A stretch of 64,000 nt of DNA, from contig NZ_LR733406.1 of the NCBI RefSeq assembly GCF_902506505.1, positions 1,696,017 to 1,760,016 of the forward strand, in the 5' to 3' direction. The notes beneath the pieces were generated by a model. It searched no databases and was not told where the DNA came from. It worked only from the letters and a program-made list of their open reading frames with translations. The translations under genes and the position numbers were made by a program. Of the stretch, positions 56,802 through 64,000 are shown piece after piece. Origin of the DNA: Pseudomonas sp. 8AS. GTDB taxonomy: Bacteria > Pseudomonadota > Gammaproteobacteria > Pseudomonadales > Pseudomonadaceae. Every line of letters starts with the position of its first letter. Position 1 is the stretch's first letter.

Positions 56802-57169
56802 CCACGCCACACAGCCTGCTGGACCACGCCGATGCCCAGGATTGCACGGTCTACCGTCCGGACGACCGCGATCCGGATGCCGAGGAGCTGGAGCTGGGCG
56901 ATGCCCGCATCCTCTTGACCGGTCCGTTCGTGGCGCCGGCCGACTGGGATGTGCTGGCCCGCGAGGACTATTTCGATGGCCTTGACGAGGAGCTGTTCGT
57001 TACTGCGCGCATCGAGAGCGAGGCGGTGAAGGGCACCCAGGGCTATTTCGTCACCGAACCGGGTGACTACGTGGCCGTGGTCGCCGATGGCGAAGTGCAG
57101 ATGTACTACGTCTATGACGTGGACGATGGCAGCTACGTGCTGATCCGCGACGACGAAACGCTGGAGTGA
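56798..57169 (+). CDS. Small acidic protein of unknown function coupled to selU
   Basis: 123 residues beginning [19 protein letters not shown]; its ATG overlaps the selU stop by 4 bp (ATGA). It is strongly acidic (clusters [41 protein letters not shown]) with alternating hydrophobics suggestive of a beta-rich fold, a single Cys near residue 16, and no signal peptide or membrane segment. I do not recognise the family. Coupling to selD-selU suggests a selenium or tRNA-related role, but this is context only. Confidence 0.75.
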   Translation: MTTPHSLLDHADAQDCTVYRPDDRDPDAEELELGDARILLTGPFVAPADWDVLAREDYFDGLDEELFVTARIESEAVKGTQGYFVTEPGDYVAVVADGEVQMYYVYDVDDGSYVLIRDDETLE

Positions 57170-57173
57170 TCCA

Positions 57174-57236
57174 GTAGGGTGCGCCGTGCGCACCATTGGC
57201 TCTGCACGGAGCCTTGGTGCGCGCGGCGCACCCTAG
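57174..57236. repeat. Family C palindrome, copy 4
   Basis: Inverted arms GTAGGGTGCGCCGTGCGCAC and GTGCGCGCGGCGCACCCTA in the convergent gap between the selU-linked gene and phhC; it could serve as a bidirectional hairpin terminator. Confidence 0.82.
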
Positions 57237-57240
57237 GGTT

Positions 57241-58437
57241 TTAGGCGCATACCCTGGCAATCGCCGCTGCCAGGTACTCCAGGCGCTGTTCCGCCATCCC
57301 CGCCACGCTGGCGCGGCCGCTGTTGACCATATACACGCTGAATTCCTCACGCAGGCGCTGCACCTGCGCCGCGCTCAGACCGGTGTAGGAGAACATGCCG
57401 CGCTGCGCGGCGATGTGCGCAAAGCGTTCACCCAGACCATGCGGTTGCAGCGCGGCGACCAGGCCGCTGCGCAGGCTGGCGATGCGCAGGCGCATGGCCT
57501 CCACTTCCTCGGCCCACAGGGCATGCAGCTCGGCGTCGCCGAGAATGCTGGCGACCACGGCGGCGCCGTGGGCCGGCGGGGTGGACCACAGGTTGCGCGC
57601 GATGGCGGCCAGCTGGCTGCGTACAGCGGCCAGCTGGCTGCTGTCGGCGGCACGCACGATCAGCGCACCGGTGCGTTCGCGGTACAGGCCGAAGTTCTTC
57701 GAGCAGGAGCTGGTGACCAGCAGCTCCGGTAGCTCGGCGGCGAACAGGCGCACGGCCCAGGCGTCTTCGGCCAGGCCGGCACCGAAACCCTGGTAGGCGA
57801 AGTCGATCAGCGGCAGCAGTTCGCGGGCCTTGACCACCTCCAGCACGCGCTTCCAGTCGTCCTGGCTCAGGTCGAAGCCGGTCGGGTTGTGGCAGCAGGC
57901 ATGCAGCAGCACCACGTCGCCGGCCGGTACATGGGCCAGGGCCTTGATCATGGCTTCCACCTGCAACTGGTTGCTGGCGTCGACATAGGGGTAGTGACCG
58001 ACCTTGAGGCCGCAGGTGGCGAACAGGCTTTCGTGGATCGGCCAGGTCGGGTCGCTCAGCCAGATGCCGCGCCCGGGCAGGTTGCGCGCGATAAATTCGC
58101 CGGCCAGGCGCAGGGCGCCGGTGCCGCCGGGGGCCTGGGTGGCGCCGGCCAGCTGGTCGCGCAGCAGCGCGCTGCCTTCGCCGAGGACCAGGCGCAGCAG
58201 CTGCTCGCCGAACTCGGGGGCGCCGTGGCCGCCGATATAGGTCTTGGTCGTCTGCGTATCGACCAGCCGCTGCTCGGCCAGCTTCACCGCGCGCGGGATC
58301 GGCGTCAGGCCCTGGGCATCCTTGTACACGCCCACGCCGAGGTCGAGCTTGGCCGGGTTGGGGTCGGCGCGGAAGGCATCCAGCAGGCCGAGGATGGGGT
58401 CGCTGGGAACCCGGACGATGCGGGCGAAATGGCTCAC
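57241..58437 (-). CDS. phhC: Aromatic amino acid aminotransferase
   Basis: 398 residues from a GTG start ([18 protein letters not shown]). It is a class I aminotransferase with [20 protein letters not shown], the PLP lysine in [18 protein letters not shown] (about 248) and the Tyr of DFAYQGFG. It interconverts tyrosine or phenylalanine with the keto acids. It overlaps phhB by 4 bp (GTGA). Aspartate aminotransferase is the alternative, but operon position favours PhhC. Confidence 0.93.
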   Translation of the reverse strand: MSHFARIVRVPSDPILGLLDAFRADPNPAKLDLGVGVYKDAQGLTPIPRAVKLAEQRLVDTQTTKTYIGGHGAPEFGEQLLRLVLGEGSALLRDQLAGATQAPGGTGALRLAGEFIARNLPGRGIWLSDPTWPIHESLFATCGLKVGHYPYVDASNQLQVEAMIKALAHVPAGDVVLLHACCHNPTGFDLSQDDWKRVLEVVKARELLPLIDFAYQGFGAGLAEDAWAVRLFAAELPELLVTSSCSKNFGLYRERTGALIVRAADSSQLAAVRSQLAAIARNLWSTPPAHGAAVVASILGDAELHALWAEEVEAMRLRIASLRSGLVAALQPHGLGERFAHIAAQRGMFSYTGLSAAQVQRLREEFSVYMVNSGRASVAGMAEQRLEYLAAAIARVCA

Positions 58438-58787
58438 TTGCGGCCCTCGGCAGTGCTGGCGAGCCGGTCGGTGCGCGCGGCCATGATGAAGTCGTTGCGG
58501 TGCAGGCCCTTCATCTCATGGCTCCACCAGGTCACGGTGACCTTGCCCCATTCGGTGAGCAGGGCCGGGTGGTGGCCGACTTCCTCGGCGATGGCGCCCA
58601 CCGCGTTGGTGAAGGCCAGGGCATGGCGGAAGTTCTTGAACAGGAACAGGCGCTCCAGCTCCATGTGGCCGTCGCGCACTTCGATGTTCCAGTCCGGGAT
58701 CTCGCGGATCAGCTCGGCCAGTTCCTCGTCGGACACATGGGGCGCATCGGCGCGGCAGGCTTCGCATTGGCTTTGGGCAAGGCTCAT
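58434..58787 (-). CDS. phhB: Pterin-4-alpha-carbinolamine dehydratase
   Basis: About 117 residues beginning [18 protein letters not shown]. The active-site block [20 protein letters not shown] plus [15 protein letters not shown] carries the three catalytic His residues. It recycles the oxidised pterin cofactor of PhhA. The start at 58787 matches family length; the longer frame runs into a palindromic repeat. It lies 136 bp downstream of phhA. Confidence 0.95.
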   Translation of the reverse strand: MSLAQSQCEACRADAPHVSDEELAELIREIPDWNIEVRDGHMELERLFLFKNFRHALAFTNAVGAIAEEVGHHPALLTEWGKVTVTWWSHEMKGLHRNDFIMAARTDRLASTAEGRK

Positions 58788-58820
58788 CGGTTTTCTCCAG
58801 GGTTCGAGGGTGGTCACAGC

Positions 58821-58911
58821 GTAGGTTGGGTTGAGTCGCGAAGCGACGAAGCCCAACCTGGTGTGTTCGTAATAGTGCATTGTTGGGCTTCGCAGGCTCA
58901 CCCCAACCTAC
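58821..58911. repeat. Family B intergenic palindrome, copy 2
   Basis: GTAGGTTGGGTTGAG...GAAGCCCAAC paired with GTTGGGCTTCG...CCCCAACCTAC, in the phhA-phhB gap. In the operon transcript it would form a long hairpin that could lower phhBC expression relative to phhA. Confidence 0.82.
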
Positions 58912-58923
58912 AAACGGTGTCGG

Positions 58924-59709
58924 TCAGGCCGCCTTCGGCGGAAACTTCGGCGTATGCAGGCCCAGGGCCATGGCCTGCCGGACCAGGCCCATGATGTCCT
59001 CGTGGGCCAGCTCGAACAGGCGCTTGAGCTCGGGCAACACGAAGTACAGCGGCTGCAGGATGTCGATGCGATAGGGCGTGCGCATGCATTCCAGCGGGTC
59101 GAAGGCCTGGTGTTCGGGCGCGTCGGACAGGCTGTAGAGGGTCTCCTTGGGCGAGGAGAGGATGCCGCCGCCGTAGATGCGTCGGCCCTGCGGGGTGTCG
59201 ACCAGGCCGAACTCGATGGTCATCCAGTACAGCCGCGCCAGGTACACGCGCTGTTCCTTGGTCGCCGCCAGGCCGAGCTTGCCGTAGGTGTGGGTGAATT
59301 CGGCGAACCAGGGGTTGGTCAGCAGCGGGCAGTGGCCGAAGATCTCGTGGAAGATGTCCGGCTCCTGCAGGTAGTCCAGCTCTTCCGGGGTGCGGATGAA
59401 GGTGGCCACCGGGAATTGCTTGCTGGCCAGCAGCTCGAAGAAGGTCTGGAACGGAATCAGCGCCGGCACCCGCGCCACGCGCCAGCCGGTGGTGGCGGCA
59501 AGCACCTGGTTGATTTCGCCGAGCTGGGGAATGCGCTCGTGGGGCAGGCCGAGCTGCTCGATGCCATCCAGGTATTCCTGGCAGGCGCGGCCCTCGATCA
59601 CCTTGAGCTGGCGGGTGATCAGGGTATTCCACACCGCGTGCTCGCTGTCCGGGTAGTGGATAAAGCCGTTCGCGTCGGGTTCGCGGGCCAGGTACTGCGT
59701 GGTCTTCAT
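58924..59709 (-). CDS. phhA: Phenylalanine-4-hydroxylase
   Basis: About 261 residues beginning MKTTQYLAREPDANGFIH. The bacterial monomeric PheH iron site is HEIFGHCPLL (two His) plus the downstream Glu in LYWMTIEFGLVDT. It hydroxylates phenylalanine to tyrosine with tetrahydropterin or its monapterin analogue. It lacks the regulatory domain of animal enzymes. It is divergent from phhR; the 257-bp gap carries a TyrR-type dyad. Confidence 0.96.
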   Translation of the reverse strand: MKTTQYLAREPDANGFIHYPDSEHAVWNTLITRQLKVIEGRACQEYLDGIEQLGLPHERIPQLGEINQVLAATTGWRVARVPALIPFQTFFELLASKQFPVATFIRTPEELDYLQEPDIFHEIFGHCPLLTNPWFAEFTHTYGKLGLAATKEQRVYLARLYWMTIEFGLVDTPQGRRIYGGGILSSPKETLYSLSDAPEHQAFDPLECMRTPYRIDILQPLYFVLPELKRLFELAHEDIMGLVRQAMALGLHTPKFPPKAA

Positions 59710-59819
59710 CGTCGCCTCCAGCAGGTTTTTTTGTTGTTGTGTTGGACAACAGATAACCCGCTGGCAGGCCGCGGGACAGCGGGCGAACAGGTGCATTTGG
59801 TGGTTGGCTTTGGCTTATT

Positions 59820-59837
59820 CGTAAAGAATTGGTTACG
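59820..59837. promoter_or_regulatory. TyrR/PhhR box candidate in the phhA-phhR gap
   Basis: CGTAAA-GAATTG-GTTACG compares with the TyrR consensus TGTAAA-N6-TTTACA (5 of 6 and 4 of 6) and has outer arms CGTAA/TTACG. It lies 111 bp upstream of phhA. A second dyad CGTCA-N8-TGACG occupies 59882-59899, nearer phhR. Confidence 0.55.
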
Positions 59838-59966
59838 AGGTTGGCGAAGTGGCGTGTCATCGCCTTGCTGGTTTGCTTATCCGTCACATATTCTTGACGA
59901 ATAAAATGTCGCAGCCCTCGCTAAGCGTGCCGCTGCGTCCATAACAAGCCCGAGCCGAGCCTTGCC

Positions 59967-61520
<1,554 letters not shown>

Positions 61521-61660
61521 CAGGCTGTTGAAAAACTACCTGCGTTGCCATCGCGGTGCTAAAAACAGGCTCAGAATGCTCATTTACAACTCGTAAACTG
61601 CGCTTTTTCGCCTGTTTTTGCCTTGCGCTGGCTGCCTCGCCTACGTTTTTCAACAGCCTG
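61521..61660. mobile_element. MITE-like palindromic element
   Basis: About 140 bp with 16-bp perfect terminal inverted repeats CAGGCTGTTGAAAAAC and GTTTTTCAACAGCCTG, flanked on both sides by CTAG (61517-61520 and 61661-61664), a likely 4-bp target duplication. No open frame lies inside. The left CTAG contains the phhR stop codon, so insertion left the gene intact. Sub-terminal sequences are not strongly paired. Confidence 0.75.
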
Positions 61661-61664
61661 CTAG

Positions 61665-61929
61665 GGCTACGACCTTGGTGCAATAGGCGGAGGGGGGTAC
61701 GGGGGGTAAAAAGTCAGGCGTCCGGTTCCTGCGAATCCCGGACGGCGTTTCTGACATTCCTCCCCCGGAATGCCTTGGCGGCGGCCCTCGGGTCGCCCTT
61801 TTTTTGCCTGAAAAAAAGCGTTGAGACCTTGGTCGTAGAGTGGTAAGACCATGGTCGAATGGCCCCACCCGCTGTCGGGGGATACAAAAGACACCATAGA
61901 ACAACAACTACCCGCCGAGGTGTTAAGTC
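61665..61929 (+). promoter_or_regulatory. acsA: acsA upstream control region
   Basis: These 265 bp hold no gene. They contain two decamers of the form GACC(A/T)TGGTC (61825-61834 and the perfect palindrome at 61847-61856), spaced 22 bp apart, and a near-match GACCTTGGTG at 61671-61680. A direct repeat GGGGGGTA...GGGGGGTA lies near 61693-61708. Control of acs by a CrbR/ErdR-type response regulator is known in Pseudomonas; assignment of these sites is inference. Confidence 0.4.
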
Positions 61930-63885
61930 ATGAGTGCTGCTTCCCTTTATCCCGTCCGCCCCGAGGTGGCTGCCACCACGCTGACCGACGAGGCGACCTA
62001 CAAGGCCATGTATCAGCAGTCGGTGATCAACCCCGACGGTTTCTGGCGCGAGCAGGCCAAGCGCCTGGACTGGATCAAGCCCTTCACCAAGGTCAAGCAG
62101 ACCTCCTTCGACGACCACCACGTCGATATCAAGTGGTTTGCCGATGGCACCCTCAACGTCTCGGCCAACTGCCTGGACCGTCACCTCGCCGAGCGCGGCG
62201 ACCAGCTGGCGATCATCTGGGAAGGCGACGACCCGTCCGAGCACGAGGAAATCACCTACCGCCAGCTGCACGAGCAGGTGTGCAAGTTCGCCAACGCCCT
62301 GCGCGGCCAGGACGTGCACCGCGGCGACGTGGTGACCATCTACATGCCGATGATTCCGCAAGCCGTGGTGGCCATGCTGGCCTGCGCCCGCATCGGCGCC
62401 ATCCACTCGGTGGTGTTCGGCGGCTTCTCGCCGGAAGCCCTGGCCGGGCGCATCATCGACTGCCAGTCGAAGGTGGTGATCACCGCCGACGAAGGCGTGC
62501 GCGGCGGCAAGAAGACCGCGCTCAAGGCCAACGTCGACGACGCCCTGACCAACCCGGAAACCAGCAGCGTGACCAAGGTCATCGTGTGCAAGCGCACCGG
62601 TTCGGACATCAAGTGGAACCAGCACCGCGACATTTGGTACGAAGACCTGATGAAGGTCGCCGGCAGCGTCTGCGCGCCGAAGGAAATGGGCGCCGAGGAA
62701 GCGCTGTTCATCCTCTACACCTCGGGCAGCACCGGCAAGCCCAAGGGCGTGCTGCACACCAGCGCCGGCTACCTGCTGTACGCCGCGCTGACCCACGAGC
62801 GGGTGTTCGACTACCGTCCGGGCGAAGTCTACTGGTGCACCGCCGACGTGGGCTGGGTCACCGGCCACAGCTACATCGTCTACGGCCCGCTGGCCAATGG
62901 CGCCACCACCCTGCTGTTCGAAGGCATCCCGAACTACCCGGACGTGACCCGCGTCGCCAAGATCATCGACAAGCACAAGGTCAACATCCTCTATACCGCG
63001 CCGACCGCCATCCGCGCCATGATGGCCCAGGGCAAGGCCGCCGTTGAGGGCGCCGATGGCTCCAGCCTGCGCCTGCTCGGCTCGGTCGGCGAGCCGATCA
63101 ACCCGGAAGCCTGGCACTGGTACTACGAGAACGTCGGCCAGTCGCGCTGCCCGATCGTCGACACCTGGTGGCAGACTGAAACCGGCGCCACCATGATGAC
63201 CCCGCTGCCGGGCGCCCATGCGCTCAAGCCGGGCTCGGCGGCGCGTCCCTTCTTCGGCGTGCAGCCGGCGCTGGTGGACAACCTGGGCAACATCATCGAA
63301 GGCCCCGCCGAAGGCAACCTGGTGATCATCGACTCCTGGCCGGGCCAGGCACGTACCCTGTACGGCGACCACGACCGCTTCGTCGATACCTACTTCAACA
63401 CCTTCAAGGGCATGTACTTCACCGGCGACGGCGCGCGCCGCGACGAAGACGGCTACTACTGGATCACCGGCCGGGTCGACGACGTGCTCAACGTTTCCGG
63501 GCATCGCATGGGCACCGCCGAAATCGAAAGTGCCATGGTCGCCCACCCGAAAGTCGCCGAGGCCGCCGTGGTCGGCGTGCCGCACGACATCAAGGGCCAG
63601 GGCATCTATGTCTACGTGACCCTGAACAGCGGCGAGGAGCCTTCCGAGCAGCTGCGTCAGGAACTGAAGAACTGGGTTCGCAAGGAGATCGGTCCGATCG
63701 CCTCGCCGGACGTCATCCAGTGGGCGCCCGGTCTGCCCAAGACCCGCTCGGGCAAGATCATGCGTCGCATCCTGCGCAAGATCGCCGTCGCCGAATACGA
63801 TGCCCTCGGCGACATCTCCACGCTGGCCGATCCTGGTGTGGTGCAACATCTCGTCGATACCCACCGCACCATGCAGGCCGCCTGA
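61930..63885 (+). CDS. acsA: Acetyl-CoA synthetase
   Basis: 651 residues beginning [21 protein letters not shown]-forming enzyme motifs: [17 protein letters not shown] (about 258), [28 protein letters not shown] and [13 protein letters not shown] near the C-terminus, whose Lys is the catalytic and acetylation site. It activates acetate to acetyl-CoA for growth on acetate, ethanol or products of amino acid breakdown. The length is standard for Acs. Confidence 0.96.
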   Translation: MSAASLYPVRPEVAATTLTDEATYKAMYQQSVINPDGFWREQAKRLDWIKPFTKVKQTSFDDHHVDIKWFADGTLNVSANCLDRHLAERGDQLAIIWEGDDPSEHEEITYRQLHEQVCKFANALRGQDVHRGDVVTIYMPMIPQAVVAMLACARIGAIHSVVFGGFSPEALAGRIIDCQSKVVITADEGVRGGKKTALKANVDDALTNPETSSVTKVIVCKRTGSDIKWNQHRDIWYEDLMKVAGSVCAPKEMGAEEALFILYTSGSTGKPKGVLHTSAGYLLYAALTHERVFDYRPGEVYWCTADVGWVTGHSYIVYGPLANGATTLLFEGIPNYPDVTRVAKIIDKHKVNILYTAPTAIRAMMAQGKAAVEGADGSSLRLLGSVGEPINPEAWHWYYENVGQSRCPIVDTWWQTETGATMMTPLPGAHALKPGSAARPFFGVQPALVDNLGNIIEGPAEGNLVIIDSWPGQARTLYGDHDRFVDTYFNTFKGMYFTGDGARRDEDGYYWITGRVDDVLNVSGHRMGTAEIESAMVAHPKVAEAAVVGVPHDIKGQGIYVYVTLNSGEEPSEQLRQELKNWVRKEIGPIASPDVIQWAPGLPKTRSGKIMRRILRKIAVAEYDALGDISTLADPGVVQHLVDTHRTMQAA

Positions 63886-63910
63886 CCCGGCATCTGCGCA
63901 AGGCGAACAA

Positions 63911-63941
63911 ACCCCGGCCACAAGCCGGGGTTTTTCTTTTT
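63911..63941 (+). terminator. Rho-independent terminator downstream of acsA
   Basis: ACCCCGGC-CACAA-GCCGGGGT stem followed by TTTTCTTTTT, 25 bp after the acsA stop. The remaining bases to the window end show no feature. Confidence 0.92.
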
Positions 63942-64000
63942 CGGGGCCCAGGGGTGGCGGGCGCCATGCGATTGCCCACAGGGGGGGATGATTATCGAAC

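Overview
The window is a gene-dense, high-GC chromosomal stretch from a gammaproteobacterium, almost certainly a Pseudomonas (including the mendocina/alcaligenes-type lineages). The evidence is the protein families, the gene order (dinB, ldhA, gacS, cysM, rlmD, relA, mazG; purN/purM, hda, wrbA, arsC, yihY; selD, selU; phhR with phhABC) and the several families of short intergenic palindromes typical of that genus. No taxonomic search could be run.

Bases 1-21,060 form one large purine-catabolism island. It starts with the 5' end of an adenine/adenosine deaminase gene, an orphan 2-oxoglutarate/Fe(II) oxygenase, a BMP-type nucleoside-binding protein, 8-oxoguanine deaminase and a nucleoside-type ABC transporter (two permeases, one double ATPase). 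A RutR-like TetR regulator follows. The degradative route is then complete: guanine deaminase and XdhABC (to urate), PuuD (urate oxidation), HiuH, UraD, PuuE, allantoicase and ureidoglycolate lyase, ending in glyoxylate and urea. Five intergenic regions here carry 16-bp dyads resembling the RutR operator TTGACCAnnTGGTCAA, so I infer one regulon. A REP-associated tyrosine transposase (RAYT) with inverted REP halves sits inside the island, and all eight copies of its cognate REP lie within the first 17.2 kb.

Bases 21,200-38,240 are mostly core genes: two tandem initiator tRNA genes, dinB, a META lipoprotein and small partner, ldhA, the GacS hybrid kinase, cysM, rlmD, relA, mazG, a DUF2058 gene, a Rof-like gene, a DUF3108 gene, purN, purM and a DUF2066 gene.

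Bases 38,247-41,100 hold the most unusual structure. A roughly 1.06-kb element has integrated into the 3' end of an AI-2E-family transporter gene (perM). The element supplies a replacement 3' end. The displaced original end lies 1,058 bp downstream, still in frame and still overlapping the hda start codon by ATGA. The element carries a fragment resembling an integrase C-terminus, one gene of unknown function, and TGTCGAAA repeats near both ends, but no intact recombinase.

Bases 41,100-51,120 hold a hydrolase, a DUF2069 gene, wrbA, arsC, yihY, an aroP-type permease, a membrane hydrolase, two small YCII/VOC proteins, arfB, a PAS-GGDEF cyclase and a Tat-exported putative zinc peptidase. Bases 51,258-57,169 form a selenium locus: a putative selenate ABC transporter divergent from selD, selU and a small acidic unknown. 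The window ends with phhA-phhB-phhC (phenylalanine hydroxylation) divergent from phhR, a MITE-like palindrome at the phhR stop codon, and acsA.
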